From contig BCHH01000008.1 of the NCBI GenBank assembly GCA_001599595.1, positions 726,220 to 790,219 on the forward strand: a DNA stretch of 64,000 nucleotides, given 5' to 3'. Source of the DNA: Beverwykella pulmonaria. Its lineage: Eukaryota; Ascomycota; Dothideomycetes; Pleosporales; Melanommataceae. Positions within the stretch are counted from its first letter, which is position 1; each line of letters begins with the position of its first letter. The notes beneath the pieces were generated by a model. It had not been told where the DNA came from, did no database searches, and saw only the letters and a list, made by a program, of their open reading frames with translations. A program made the translations under genes and the position numbers. This document shows positions 13,079 through 25,625 of this stretch, piece by piece.

Positions 13079-15483
13079 ACACAGTCCGCAGCACACCATT
13101 GGGAAGGTAAACCGATATGAGGAAGAGTCGATCGTGTATCTTCCAATCAAAATCACTAAGGTCAGCCATGGAGGATTGGGCCCTCAGAAAGCCTGGGTAT
13201 TATGCTGGCATTGACATCACCCTCTCAAACAATACAAAAGAAGCATTCTCAAACGGAGCCAACAACGCCTGTCCCACGCACACAACTTCCCTATATGTTT
13301 CCACACCTGATGATAATAACAACAAAACTGGTCTTCGCGTATATCCTGTAGGCAGGTGAAATTAGACTTTGTACAACAAAGCCAATCCTTTTGCATGCGG
13401 CCTGTATCTGCTCACTATCCTACGAGTTCTCCTCGGGAACAGTCACGACCTGAAAGACATGTCCGGCTGCTCTGTAACCGCCGCCCTTTGTAGTACAGGC
13501 GTAATTAAGTTGAAGCGATTTGAGACAGCGCCGGGTGGGCCCGACACCCGAGAACGCACCCATTACTCATTGCAGTAATCGAGTCTTGTAGTATCACTGT
13601 AAGGAGCGTGGTGGTCTCGGACCTGAAGAGGTCCTAGTGCAGGTAGGCAGGAGTCATGTTCGGCGTTTTTGAGTGAGACAGGTATTGGGCGAGGAGTAGG
13701 GAATACATCCGAAAGAATTTTGTTCATGTACTGCATATTCCCACGCTTGGTATTGGCATGCTGCAAGAAATATAGCGAAAAGGTAGCAGACCTCCTGCCT
13801 ACTATTCAATTATGGGTACGGTCCGAGAGGTGATATGGGTTTACTAAGCTATACCGTACCTCTAGGGCTGGTCATAGTATATTTGCACTCGCAGTAGCGA
13901 CATAGTTAGGTCATAGAATGTATATTGTCTCGATTGTTCGTACTATAAGAACACTCCGAGCCAATATAGGCGAGAGCTTGCGTCGAGTACAGGTAGGACA
14001 CGGCCTTTACCACCCACTGGCTTTCCATCATACCACCAACATCCTCCTTGTCGGAGTGCTCTTCAGGTCCCTGCAGTATCCGATCTGACTCGGGCCCAAA
14101 TGCCATCAGTTTGCCATCACACCAAGATCCTACTCGCTCTGTGCTCTCCGGGTTGTCTCTGTAGTATCTGGACAGACTCGGGTCTAAATACCATCGCCCT
14201 CCTAACTGTGCTAGCTCGTTTATCCAACATGGTAACGCCATCGTCAAACCAAGAGTCATCGTCCACGTTTCCACGAGCGGCATTGCTACCGTCATCAGAG
14301 ATTTTTGATCGCGGCGCTAGGACTATTTTCCCAAAGTAATACCCTGGACTCATCTTGGTGGTAGGACAACGTATTCGGTGGAGTACATCGGCGATATTGA
14401 CACGGGGGTAAACGGTGTTGAAATTCGGTGTGTGGTGAGAGAGGACGTTGCCGGGCTCAGTTTCGATGCATCGAGGAATTTGTCCAGGTCCCTTCGAGAG
14501 ACTCTTGTGCAGTGAGCATGTCGAAACTGCGACCCGAGCTTGGACTCCAGCCTTCAGCCGTCGTAGCAGAAATTTGACGAACCTCGGGTATTTTGAATAG
14601 GTGTGTGAGTGAACTTCCGATCGTCAGCATCGAGCTGTTACGTCGAGGAAACAAGATCTCGGGAGGATGCAGACATGTATAAGAAGGGCGGTAAGGCGTA
14701 GATTAGGTGCGGCGAAGTCGAGGCTTTGATAGAATCACCTGGACAGCGTGAGTCGAAGGAGGCTTCTGCCGAGCCGGAATTGGCTAATCGTGAGTCGCAG
14801 GCGTGCTGGGCCTCTCGGTGGTGATATGGATGGGGTATATTCTTGTGTGGGAGATTTCTAAGGAAGAGAAAGTGATGTTGGCATTTTGCCCTCCCGGGAA
14901 TTGACACATGGAATGTCAACTTTGACAATATCCCGGTTCACACACCGAACTCGATGATGAAGAAGATCTTCGACTTCATACCAAATAAGCTTGCAATCTT
15001 CGGCTCCGGTCGTCGTTCGCCGCACAGCTTCTCGAGCCGTCGTCGCTGACCGACAACCTCTGCCAATTGATCTTCGATACACGGCCCCGTGTATAATCCC
15101 TGGCCTAGACAGCGATTCTGAAGACTCACGTGCGTGCCAGACTGCAGTCGGAGAAGATATGGGTGGGGTGGATGAGTAGGTTGTTGCGAGTGTTGTGGGA
15201 GGTGCTACGGGCTGCCGGCCAACCTTCCAGTACTATACACGTGTAGTGCCTGCTTACTAGGATGAGGAGGATGGAACTCCTCGAGAGTCGAGTCAATTTA
15301 AGCAGAGGGCATATCAATTAAGTTTGTCCTACTAAACCTACTAGCATCTGCCAGCAGGCATGTCACGACGTCCTGTTCATCTCCCGAGACACGCTCCTGA
15401 TATGGGCCTCGGAGATCCCAGCATGGAGAAGTCCACGCTCAGAGCGCTAGCCGTGGCATCTCCCCGGATATGTCTGATTCGCA
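13079..15483. other. 2.4-kb gap with uncharacterised minus-strand frames
   Basis: No recognised gene. Minus-strand frames at 13906..14295, 14117..14353 and 14638..14928 overlap or abut. Two stretches (about 14030-14110 and 14140-14250) resemble one another, with PESDRILQ and PESVQILQ in the encoded peptides, suggesting a small internal duplication. A spliced or decayed hypothetical gene is possible, but I could not build a convincing model. Confidence 0.35.
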
Positions 15484-16281
15484 TCAAACACTGTCGCCCA
15501 GTACGGCCTCTTCCCTTGTTCCCGAGGAAGCTCCGTTCTCAGGTCGGTTTGCTAGTACAGTTTCCTCGGCCACGATACGAGAACCAGTGGGTGTCTTCAA
15601 CACCACTAGCCTGGACGTTTCCCCCCTCTTGGCCTTGACCTCGTTCAATCTTGCGAGGAAACCAGTCGGGGCCGAGCGTGTTTCGCTGACGGGAGGCTGA
15701 GCACCGTCGACAGTAGGCTGACGGATCTCTCCTGCTACGGAACGAATGCCCTCGGAAACATCCATAGCGTCTTCTGCTGGTTCCTCGTTGTCGTGTGTTT
15801 CACCAAAAAGATTGTGACGGGGTCGAAGCACTCCCACCTTGGCAGTCAATTTGGTTGAGCTCATGGCAAGAAGATCTACTGCGGGCAGCGAGCGAAGAGG
15901 GCGGTTTGTTGATGCGCTTTCCGCGCCTGGTTTTACGAAGAACAAGTCAGTTCCAATGGTGGATGCCCATTTGCAGCTGAGCAGCTGGCCGTTGTACATG
16001 ACAAGCGGATTCGAGGTATGGAGGCCAGTGATCTGCATCTCGCCCACCGCAGACGGCTGGCGGCCACTGGCTGTCTCGTCTACATTTTCGGTCTCCTTCC
16101 GTGCAGCGTTGAGGGCCCGCAGTCTGCTTTGCAGCCGCGTTGGGTGACCAACTTTCGCCCCAGGTTTGACACTGAGTGCGCCCGCGGCGGAGGTGTTGGT
16201 GAGATCCAATGTGATATAGAAGTCCTCGGTCTCCGTGTCGTCGTACTCGTACTCCCATTCGTCCTCGTCCGTGTTCGCCAT
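15484..16281 (-). CDS. TFIIIC triple-barrel domain protein (Tfc7/Sfc7-like subunit)
   Basis: Probable small subunit of the RNA polymerase III factor TFIIIC, which binds internal promoters of tRNA genes. Intronless, 265 aa. An acidic N-terminus (DEDEWEYEYDDTETEDFYITLDL) leads into the triple-barrel domain; the second half has the family pattern ITGLHTSNPLVMYNGQLL followed by CKWASTIGTDLFFV. The C-terminal 120 residues look disordered. I chose the start MANTDEDEW at 16281 over an in-frame ATG at 16308. The gene is divergent from the Vps62-family gene. The family call rests on motif memory and should be checked by profile search. Confidence 0.78.
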   Translation of the reverse strand: MANTDEDEWEYEYDDTETEDFYITLDLTNTSAAGALSVKPGAKVGHPTRLQSRLRALNAARKETENVDETASGRQPSAVGEMQITGLHTSNPLVMYNGQLLSCKWASTIGTDLFFVKPGAESASTNRPLRSLPAVDLLAMSSTKLTAKVGVLRPRHNLFGETHDNEEPAEDAMDVSEGIRSVAGEIRQPTVDGAQPPVSETRSAPTGFLARLNEVKAKRGETSRLVVLKTPTGSRIVAEETVLANRPENGASSGTREEAVLGDSV

Positions 16282-17149
16282 GGTGCCGCGTGTATGTGTA
16301 GTCAACAAGTACCAAAGTGCAAGGTTGGGTCATGAAAGAGACGGCGCTGCTGTGGGCCATGGCTAGGGTCTTGGCACGCCGTAGTCAACTCACGCATCCT
16401 GCTGTGCACTTCACCGCCATTCACTATTCCGTGAGGAAAAGGTCACGGCGCACTCACTCGGGGCGGACAACATGGAGGCATCCTGAAAACCTCCAGAGAC
16501 GATCTGCAGAGGGTCAGCCGCTTTCATGCGTTATCGATTAGCTCCATCGGGCCTAGTTGCGACGTCACGTTTCGCCCTACACCTTCCTCCCAGTTCCTGC
16601 GCTGTGCGGCGCTGGCGGTTGGCCTCAACCCGCCCACCCCCAGCTCCTGCTCTGAACAGTGATCCATAGCGGTTTGAGCTCGCCATTGTTCAAGATACAG
16701 GCATCGGCAACACCGCAACCGCAGGTTGTTGCAGGTACAAGTAAGTCTCCTCCGCGGATGTCCGGCGCGTCCAGTCCAAGTCAGCGTCCGTCGTCTCCGT
16801 CCATTCCGCCCTCTCATACCCACTTCTGTAGCCCTTCTGCGTCTCCCATTAGCCCCAACATGCTTGCCATGCAGTCTACCCGCTTTCCTTGACGTACATC
16901 TTCCGCACCCTTCCCCGAGCTATCCTATCGAGCCTCATTCGGCCTTAACCCTGTACTCCGAGTATGTCCATGGCTACCTTTTGTCAGCTTCGGGTCCCTC
17001 GGCCACACGTTCTTGGGTGGAATCATGTTTCTCTCTGCATTTCTCACGATGAGTCAAGAAGCTAATTAATAACGCCGCTGCCAGTGCCCGTCGTGCCCTA
17101 CCAGCAACATGGAGGCGGCCAGGTGCCCCTCCATGGCTTTCTCCCCTCC
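16282..17149. promoter_or_regulatory. divergent promoter and probable 5' leader intron of the Vps62 gene
   Basis: A good donor (GTAAGT at 16741) and an acceptor (CCAG ending at 17084) could bound a leader intron of the downstream gene. An upstream coding exon, for example from an ATG at 16757, cannot be excluded. Confidence 0.35.
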
Positions 17150-19105
17150 ATGTCCTCGCCTTCCTCAGCTTCCGGTCTCCTTCCCGAATACACTCCCGTA
17201 TATGTTCCTCAGGCTGCCGACCCAAATCCAAGCTTTGCGCCGGACACCCCCTCCGCCTCCCATAGGCCATCCATCGATATCCTCATAGACCATCCGGCAC
17301 ACCAGCAATCGCACGGGCAAAGTCCTGAACAGCCTCTCGCTTCTCCCGACGACCCGTCCCGCGAATCAGATATTCAGATGAAGGGTCGGAAGCCAGCCAT
17401 CGCTGCTGCCGGGACATTCTTGAGCTTGGCCACGATCTCGCAAATATACCAACAGGTACTGTTCCCGCACATCACGCCGGAATCAGAGCGGGCTGAGGAG
17501 AGAAGCTGGGTCGCCTCCTCACACTCCTGGCTAGACAGGAAAGTCTGCGATTGGTTTGGACTCTGTGGTCTGGCGCATCTAAATAGGGCGGGATGGACCA
17601 TCTCAGACGACCACAGGAAGCAGAAGACGACATCATCCGGTAACCAGGGCGACGACGACAAGATCGATCTGAAGGAATTTTGGAAAAGTGCCAATGCGAT
17701 CACGAACCCCGAGGACTGGCCAGAGGACGAAAAGCGCGCCCGCGAGGTGCCCCAGTACGTGCTGGATTACGCGCCGCTTATCCATCTCTACTCCGGCGAG
17801 GAGTTCTGGCCGTGTGATATTGTAGAGCACCTGATTCACACCACTCCACACCTCAACTACACTCCACTCCAAGCCTCTTCTGACCACCCGAACCTCACCA
17901 ACCTCGACGACCTGAATAGATGGGGTCGTTTTGTCTATCTCCAGAGCGATGATAACGTCGAGGATCGTCCCGAGTGGTTAGGTGGAGAGACCAACATTCC
18001 AAACACACCGGACGATTCGGACGATTCGGACGATTTGGACTCGGAGCCAAAATGGCCGGAGAATGATGATCTGGTGTATGAGGGCCCCCCGAAAGATGTG
18101 AAGGGAGAGGATGCAGATTGGTGGAACGTTGGCATTGGAGACACAAAGGACAAGGGCGGCATCCGCCCCCCTCCAGGAGCCACGACGGCACCCGTTGCTG
18201 TCCCGGCTGATACCCCTGAAGGCGAAGAGCTTGTGCATAGGCCGGACGACAATTGGCAGCCGGAGTTGAATCGCCGGAAGCTAGGCAAGAAGATACTCGG
18301 TGGCCGAAGCGATGCGCCCGCAGTGCTCGTCGTTGTGGAAAAGGACAACGGGGTTGTGGACGCATTCTGGTTCTTCTTTTACAGCTACAACTTGGGCAAC
18401 AAAGTGTTCAACGTTCGCTTTGGCAACCACGTGGGTGACTGGGAACACACCGTTGTCCGGTTCCAGCATGGCGAGCCGAAAGCAGTGTTCTTCAGCGAGC
18501 ACAGTTTTGGAGAAGCCTACACGTACGAGGCTCTGGAGAAAATAGGCAAGCGAGTAGGTTGATCCCCGCATCCAGATGAGGCAGAGACTAATTTGACCTA
18601 GCCTGTGGGATTCTCTGCCACGGGAACGCATGCCATGTATGCTGTTCCGGGAACCCATCCCTACGTGCTGCCAGGCGGCATTCTCCATGATGAGACGGAC
18701 CGCGGTCCGCTCTGGGACCCACTTCTGAACTTGTATTCGTACACATATGACTACCGGACCGACGAGCTGCGCAGCTCGAATGTTACGCCACAAGCGCCCA
18801 TTGGGTGGTTCTACTTCATGGGCCATTGGGGAGATAAGTTTTATCCGCTGAACGACCCGCGTCAGTACCGATTCGTTGGACAGTACCACTATGTGAATGG
18901 TCCCCTGGGTCCTCGATTCAAAAATCTGGGCAGACAAGAAATCTGCCAAGGGAATGACGAGTGTTTGCTCAAACGCGAGCTCGGTTCGAGGCGAATTCGC
19001 CGCATCAAACGATGGACGGAAGTGGGAGAGGGAGAGGAGATGAGCGAAGCCGATGTACAGCGGTTCGTCGGCCCGGATAAGTTTGCCGAATCAGAGGCAC
19101 GATAG
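17150..19105 (+). CDS. Vps62-family protein, two exons
   Basis: Member of the fungal Vps62 (vacuolar sorting-associated) family, whose molecular role is poorly defined. Exons 17150..18553 and 18602..19105 give 635 aa. The N-terminal third is Pro/Ser-rich, with a hydrophobic stretch around AIAAAGTFLSLATISQIYQ. The family core contains YAPLIHLYSGEEFWPCDI, FWFFFYSYNLGN, FGNHVGDWEHT and YAVPGTHPYVLPG, followed by WDPLLNLYSY. The junction IGKR|PVGFSATGTH is in frame. An acidic spacer (DDSDDSDDLDSEP) lies in the middle. The open frame extends upstream to 17085 at a possible splice acceptor, so the true N-terminus may be longer. Confidence 0.85.
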
Positions 19106-20353
19106 CGGAGCACTTTAGCAGCAATGATGTTTAGATACACTCCTTTTACTGTTAGAAAGCGCGTCGGGATGGGTTTGGATTGGTTTGGGAGGCGTACACG
19201 TTTTCATGGCGTTCATCGTTTGGGACGATCCACCAATGAGGTTTGAGAGTGACACTAGATTGATTGTGCCTGTACCATATACTGTTATGACACCCTCGAA
19301 AGGAGCGGTGGGCGTCTTTGATAGCTATGAGCCAACATGTATGTCAGAGTCATACAAGCTGACAGACATGCTTGAATGGATCCTGAGCCACGTTCGGTTT
19401 GCCTTCACAGAGGCATACAGCAGTGTACCATTATATAATACACGCTCATCAGATAATCGTGTTGTTAGAAAGCATCAAGGGGGTGCGAACGAATCAGCCC
19501 GCCGTTACCAAATGCAGTGGCTGAATAGACTGCTCTAGACAAGGCGTTCTGTCTGCGCGACAAATATAAGATACCCGGATCAGGCGTCTCGCGACGGTGC
19601 AGTGGACAGGGAAGCATGCATATGGCTGCGCATACGTCAATGACCACGTATGAATTCGTGTGTCTGAAGAATGCTCCATCGCTCGGGGTAGGTAAACAGG
19701 TGAGGCTTCTCTCAATTCCTGAGGGCTGCTCGAGGCCCTTGGAATATCTCAGGCGCTATAAACGGTAAGGCAAATAGCGCAATAGTCGCCTCATGTCGTC
19801 TCATCAACCTTATTCATGAAAGGCCCGGGCGTAGCTTGGCGGTCTGCTCAGCTTCCCTATCTGCTGCTTATCGGAGCATCGCGTCTTCCCAACGCTTAGT
19901 GACAACTGCAACCCTCACGGGTGGCTCAACGTCGCGCCCAATATATACTCTGGCCTCTGGCATCTGGTCTCTGCGTGCTCCTGCGTGCCCTCATCCTGTT
20001 GTTTTATCATTGTTTCTTGTTTCCGCCCGCTGCCCTTGTGACGCTCTAGCTGGTTGGTCTGACGCAGCTTGCCCTCGGCCACCACAACTCGCATCACCAG
20101 ACCGCCTTACACCTATTCACCGCTGAGCACACGTCCTATCCCACAACGAGGCATGGCTTGAGGCACCTCGATCCATAATTGCGCCCCGCCCATTCCGCCC
20201 TGACGACCCGACGCCAGGCCTTGCGCGTAGAGCGGCCCTGTCTCCCCGCTCCTCCTGCGTGACCCCCGCGCGCCCTGACGGCTCACCACCTTCAAAAGTA
20301 CCCACGCCTGCCTCCCTTCCCCGTCGAACCTTATTCGCACCACCTCCCTCGCC
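19106..20353. other. intergenic
   Basis: This holds the 3' side of the Vps62 gene and the leader of the next gene. A plus-strand frame at 19185..19538 has no ATG at its beginning, no motif, and probably lies in the 3' UTR. Nothing else is supported. Confidence 0.45.
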
Positions 20354-22138
20354 ATGGCCTTCCGCCAGCACCACCGCCCTCAGCCCTCGCGACAGCTCTC
20401 CTTCCACACGCCTGACCCTCCCGCGCAAGCCGAGACCGTCTCGTCGCCGCAACGGAAGCGGCCCTTGGAGGAGTCGGAAGAATGGGTCCTCTTCTCTCCT
20501 GTTGCGCCCTCTACGACCGCACGCACACATACTACCTCGACCGAGCGCACCCCACGCACCGCCGGCCTGTCACGCTTGAGCGACTTTGGCTCCCTCGACA
20601 CCGCTGCACGCTCCGACCAGGACGATGATGACATCACCTGCCAGGGGACTGAAGACGGGGAGGAATTGGACAGCCTGGATGACGGTCTGCACGCCTTCCA
20701 CGAACCTTCTGAATATGGAGCGCCTACAAGCAGGTTACAGCAGAGTGGAGATACCGTACTGCCCACGCATGATGGGCTGGGTACCTTCCAGCCAGACGGA
20801 ACCCTGCAGGAAAATATGTGGCACTTCGAACGACAAGCGCCGCGTAGGCGGCATGCCCGACGGCGCTCCAGTGTCCAGCGGCGCCTCGACGCGTTGGATG
20901 AGGCTGAGGAGCTGAACCAGGAGCAAGACCGCCGACAGAGGATTGAGAAGTGGCGGTTAGAACAGAGCAAGGCGCTGCTGGAAGAGATTGAGAGAGAGAC
21001 TAGGCGTAGGCGGAGGATGAGCGTGGTGAGCGCCACACGGAGTCGAAAAGACAGCGCACTTTATGAGGAACAGCGGGCGTTCTCGCGCGTGCCCAGAGCG
21101 GCGTCTGATGGCCAGAGCGAGACGTCAGAGGAGACTCCAGAGAATCTTTCCTTCTGGCAGCGCTTGACAAGGAGGGTGATCCGGGACCTGATGGGCATCG
21201 ATGAAGACACACTATCCGTCATTTTTGGCGAGGCTCTGCCTGAGGAAGCAACCATGACCCCAAAACGAGACCCTGATATTGGGCCATCAATCGACACTAC
21301 ACTCCAAGCTCTAGATGTGTCCTCATTTCCCGGTGAGCCTTGGGAACACAGGCTTCTGGAACGCGTCGCCCAAGAGCTTGGGATCCTAGTGCACCAACTG
21401 TCAGGGCACCCTGGTGCTTTTTCAACTTACCGTCGGACACAAGAACCTCCAGAGTACGCGGGTTTATCCTTGGCGACCTCTGTTTCGACATCCACCTCGA
21501 ACCCCCCACAGTTCCCTTTGGCTTCTTCTCAAAACACCGCCTCTTCGCCCGCTTCTGCTCAATTTGCACCTACCTTTCCTATGCAGCACTCATCCAACGT
21601 ATATAGTGAAGCTTCGTTATGGGGGATCGAGGAAGAAGGTGAAGTTGACCCTCTCGATTCCTTTCGAGCACGGCCAGCAGCGGCTGTAAACGCAGCCGAG
21701 GAATCAGCGCGCGAGCGAGAGTACTGGGAGCGCGAACTCGATGTCAAGATGGTGTTCAACTTCTTGATCAGGCGGTTCTCCTCGCGTCGGCCAAGCTCGT
21801 CATCGCAGACTCGAAGGAGTCTAAGCGCACCTGGAGTGGACGACGGAACCCTGTCTGCCCGCCGCGCCGCAATCATCCGACAACACCATCCGCTTGTCAA
21901 TCAGACTACCGATAGAGTAGCGGCATCGTCTTCAAAGGCGCGCGAACTCCCGAAGGAGGCTGTGTATCGTACTCATTTCAACCCCCAGACGTCCTTGCGG
22001 AACCAGGTGCTCAGGAGCAGCTCTTCATGTGCAAGCCAGAGCACTAAAAAGAGTAAGCGAAGTAATGGGAGCAGCCGTAACTACTGGGATTTGGGCGGTA
22101 GCGTCGGCAGTGGAAGCGTATTAGCTGGAGAAGCCTAG
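20354..22138 (+). CDS. uncharacterised protein, 594 aa
   Basis: Single open frame with a good start context (GCCATGGCC). The product is largely low-complexity. It has a Pro/Gln/Ser-rich N-terminus, an acidic stretch near residue 95, and a strongly basic Arg/Glu-rich segment around residues 165-235 (AEELNQEQDRRQRIEKWRLE) that may form a helix or coiled coil. A short well-folded-looking part FWQRLTRRVIRDLMGIDEDT lies at about residues 270-300, with a second conserved-looking block EPWEHRLLERVAQELGILVH near 330. The tail is Ser-rich. No enzyme motif, signal peptide or membrane segment is visible. I do not recognise a family. Length and codon regularity make it a real gene. Confidence 0.75.
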   Translation: MAFRQHHRPQPSRQLSFHTPDPPAQAETVSSPQRKRPLEESEEWVLFSPVAPSTTARTHTTSTERTPRTAGLSRLSDFGSLDTAARSDQDDDDITCQGTEDGEELDSLDDGLHAFHEPSEYGAPTSRLQQSGDTVLPTHDGLGTFQPDGTLQENMWHFERQAPRRRHARRRSSVQRRLDALDEAEELNQEQDRRQRIEKWRLEQSKALLEEIERETRRRRRMSVVSATRSRKDSALYEEQRAFSRVPRAASDGQSETSEETPENLSFWQRLTRRVIRDLMGIDEDTLSVIFGEALPEEATMTPKRDPDIGPSIDTTLQALDVSSFPGEPWEHRLLERVAQELGILVHQLSGHPGAFSTYRRTQEPPEYAGLSLATSVSTSTSNPPQFPLASSQNTASSPASAQFAPTFPMQHSSNVYSEASLWGIEEEGEVDPLDSFRARPAAAVNAAEESAREREYWERELDVKMVFNFLIRRFSSRRPSSSSQTRRSLSAPGVDDGTLSARRAAIIRQHHPLVNQTTDRVAASSSKARELPKEAVYRTHFNPQTSLRNQVLRSSSSCASQSTKKSKRSNGSSRNYWDLGGSVGSGSVLAGEA

Positions 22139-22544
22139 TCGATGGCATGTTACGATAGACGAGAAATGACTTATATCGGTGAATGTAAGAGCCGGAGTTT
22201 GCTCACAAGATCTTGGTTGGCATAGATAATGTCTGGAGACTGGGTTGGTTGTTTCATGATATGGAGTCAAAGTTGGTTGTATAGAACATTTGAAGGACTG
22301 GGAAGAGCAAGCAACCATGGGTGTACCGGTTCCGTACTTGCGTGCGAAGATTTGGCGTTTGCATCGCGTTTGGGATAATTTCTCTACTTTTGGACTCTCG
22401 CTCAGCATTTCGGAAGATACCACATACATTTCGCCGTGTCGATGGGTATAAGGCATTGGAGGATTGAATTTTGTATTAGTATTATCTTCATTCAATGATC
22501 TCCGTTACTCTGATATTACAAACCCAGTGGGCCCATTCTCCACG
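22139..22544. other. convergent 3' flanks
   Basis: Short spacer between the unknown 594-aa gene and the convergent P450; no gene is seen. Confidence 0.5.
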
Positions 22545-24559
22545 CTATTGCATCTCAACCTTGCACCCATCCTTGATCGACACGACCAGAGTCATAACTT
22601 GTTTCTCAACACCAACTAACTCCACCATCTCGCCCTCCGGAAGCTTGATACTCTGAAATCTCTGCAGCAGTCGTACCACTGTATATCCGGCCTCCGCAAG
22701 CGCGAAATCCACTGTAACCACGTAGGACAAATTAGTATATATCTTACCACCACGCCACGCGACCCTAGGGCAAACTCACTTCCAAGACAAGTCCGTGGCC
22801 CTCCGTGAAAGGGCATATAACCCCACTTCATATCTCTCGGATTGCGTTTCAACGGCATATCTTCGTCCCACCGCTCTGGGCGGAAGAGCTCGGCGTCCAT
22901 GCCGTAGAGGTCGGGTCGTCGATGCATGGCGTAGACGCAGAATGCTACGGAGCTGCCTGCCGGGATGAGGACGGGGGAAGTGCGAGAGAGGCCACCGCCC
23001 GTGGGGAGGACGGTGGTGCGGAGGGCGGTGCGGGTGTTCACTGGTACGGGAGGGTAGAGGCGGAGGGCTATAAGTGTCAGTATACGTATACGACTGATAT
23101 AACTAGGCTAGCTACAGACTTTCTTTCAGGACGTTTTGAAGATATGGCATCTTCAGCAAATCAGCTCGACCGATGTCTGGATTTCCGCCGCACGTCGACA
23201 CGATTTCTCTACGCAACTTCTCGAGGACTACAGGGTGGCGTACGAGAAGGAAACTATACGTCGTATTAGGAAATCCTCAAAGAGATCAAAGGGCCAGACC
23301 TACAACGTCCATGAAAGCAGACAGGCGGTCGTATCTCTACCCGCAGCTAGGAGGTTGATGATCTGCCCTCTCAACGCCGTCTGGTTGGGAGAGTGCTGCG
23401 CAACGGCGTCAAGAAAACCCTTTACGTCCTCTGCAGTCCTGTCCTGGGAAAGATTGCGATTTATGATCTGGTCCACAAACCCATGCACATCCTTACATGC
23501 CTGCTTCCACTCCTTCCCACTGACAAGCCAGTACAAATCAGCGAGCCGAAACCTCTTCGTAACCCACTTCTGACCCGTATTAAATGCACTCGCAAACGTT
23601 TGCTCTCCAGAAGCCTCAGGGGTGATGAGGCTGCGCACTGACTCGCCAAATAGAAAAGCGGTAGTGGTGTCGAGTGTGAGGCGGAAGAAGAGAGGTTGCA
23701 GATCGATGGTGCCAGTGCTGGCTTCGAGGATACGAATGAGGTCCTCCACAGAGCGGCGGAAGAGATTCAGCGTTTCGTAGTGTTTGTGGTGCAATTGAGG
23801 ACGCAACATGTCGCGGGAGGATTTCCAAGCCGCGCCTTCTTGCGTAAATATGCCGTCGCCGAACATGGGAAAGGTTATGGGACGGCGGGGGTGGATGCTA
23901 AAATCTTGCAGTCCATTAATACCAAGTTTTCAATCCACCATTACTCCAGCACTACCTATTGGCGAGTTGGAGAAGAAATCTACAGGGACTTAAGCAAATT
24001 TAGACTATAGGCACTAGGATTGGCTATTCCTCACAAAATGCTACTATACCCACCAGCAGGGCATCCGCAAGATTCGAGACATCTACCCGTAGGTCCATAC
24101 AATTCTCCTCCTCAGACTACCAACATGTAGTGCAAACATGCTAACATTCGGGAAAAGCAGGCTCACCTTTGAAGTTCGTAGAAAGCATAGCCTCCAAATT
24201 CGCCGGCTCAATCGTGCCAAACGCCACAGTCCCCAGGAACTTCTGTTCTAGGGTGTTTCCTGTTTGGCGGAAGTAAAATAGGAAGTGCTCCATGAGTCGG
24301 GATTCAGCATCTGCGCGGAAGATTTGTTCCAGGCGGTCGATACCGAATGGCCGTTGGTTGCAGAGGCGGGGAGCGGGGAGACAGCCATGACGAGCTCCGA
24401 TAGCTTCGTCGATCTGGATAATGTGAGGGTATGTTCACGTTGGGGAGGGTGAGGCCTTTTGTTTAGATTCACCTGTCGTTCCCGAGACCAGCGAAGATGC
24501 TGGATTAGAAATCCAACCACGAGGGCTAGAAGAGCTAATGAAAGAAGGACTGGCGTCAT
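22545..24559 (-). CDS. cytochrome P450, CYP52-like, six exons
   Basis: Membrane-bound haem monooxygenase; CYP52-type enzymes usually hydroxylate alkanes or fatty acids at the terminal carbon, and the substrate here is inferred only. Exons 24473..24559, 24167..24413, 23304..23904, 23120..23253, 22780..23067 and 22545..22711 are all in phase and give 507 aa. Visible parts: an N-terminal membrane anchor ([18 protein letters not shown]), the C-helix [12 protein letters not shown], the I-helix motif AAGRDTTA, the K-helix ETLR, the PERW segment and the haem loop [10 protein letters not shown] with its Cys ligand. One donor (GTCTGT) is weak but needed for frame and for the ETLR motif. The gene appears intact. 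Confidence 0.92.
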
Positions 24560-25231
24560 TCTAGAGGAGAGTTGTGAAATAGGAAAGAAAGTGCCAAGTG
24601 CTGTCGCTCTTATTTTTGTTTGAGGTGGGAGCTAGCCAATAGTGAAAAACGAGGTGCAGAAAAGCGGTCTAGGTCTAATTAGTATCTCTGCATCATCCAC
24701 TGTCGACTCCAAGGTGAACATGTGTTACCATCTTTGAGCCGTATGGTTTGGAGTTATCAAAACGCAGGAAGTAGACGCATAGCTATTAAAAAGAGGTAAT
24801 CTGTCCAGCTTTTCTACGTTTCTCACTTTGGTGCAGTGATCCTACGCAATCCTAGGGTCGTAAGGGTCGTTAGAGTCCTGCATGTACTCACCTCTAAGGA
24901 TAATAACATGAACAATACTTGTGGGTTCTAAAAATGGGTAAATGTTGTTCTGACAGATAATACAATAAGACATAGTAGGGTAATGTAGATCCTTCTGCAC
25001 TCTGCTTATTATTTCCATCAGGTGGTGAGAACACGTAGTATACGGCCAGTTGTAATGTAGTAGAGATGTAAGTGTATTAAAGAAGGCAAGATCTATCGAT
25101 GGCTCTCGCGCTACGCAAGGAGAGCCAAGTTGAGATGCCTCTACGCACCCTTTCCCCTGGAGCGCATATCTATCTATAGATTTTTGTTAAATTGAAGTAC
25201 AGTATTAGAGATTATTTACAGATTATTGTTG
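24560..25231. other. AT-rich intergenic sequence
   Basis: Upstream flank of the P450; AT-rich with no supported gene. It marks the edge of the accessory block. Confidence 0.5.
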
Positions 25232-25618
25232 TTACAGCGTGTGAGAGTAGCCTTGTTTTTCCTTACGCATGCCTGGCAATCGAGTTTCCAGAAACCGCAT
25301 GGCCTGTCCCAGAAACAGAACACCTGCAATGCACGAGGAAAGATCCACCACCAAAATGAGTTGGCCACGATTGAAGTGGCTCACATGCCAACGCCTACCA
25401 TGAGTGAGAGGAGAAGTTAATGTTCTAATCCATGCGCCTGAATACCCTCCAAATCCCAAATCCCAGTACACAGTCCCTCGGTCCTGCCCAGGTACTTCCG
25501 CTTCCGTCTTTGCAATTCCCTTCGTCGCTCTTGAATACACTAGTGAGAAGCTGTCCAATTGCTGCTATTCTGTTGCCACACGGGCGCTTAGTGTTTCCAG
25601 CCTCTTGATCATATCCAT
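25232..25618 (-). pseudogene. hypothetical frame with one internal stop
   Basis: A frame beginning MDMIKRLETLSARVATE runs 17 codons to a TAG at about 25565-25567. It then continues in the same frame for a further 111 codons (QQLDSFSLVYSRATKG ... YSHTL). A hydrophobic stretch, LILVVDLSSCIAGVLFLG, could be a membrane segment. The ATG lies only 7 nt after the stop of the repeat protein gene. It may be a decayed gene or an exon of something else; I do not recognise it. Confidence 0.3.
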
Positions 25619-25625
25619 CCCTCAA

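Noticed and set aside
15839..16335. Plus-strand frames over the TFIIIC gene
   Set aside because: Antisense shadows of a frame with a clear domain.
19185..19538. 117-codon plus-strand frame
   Set aside because: No ATG at the beginning, no motif, lies just after the Vps62 stop, probably 3' UTR.
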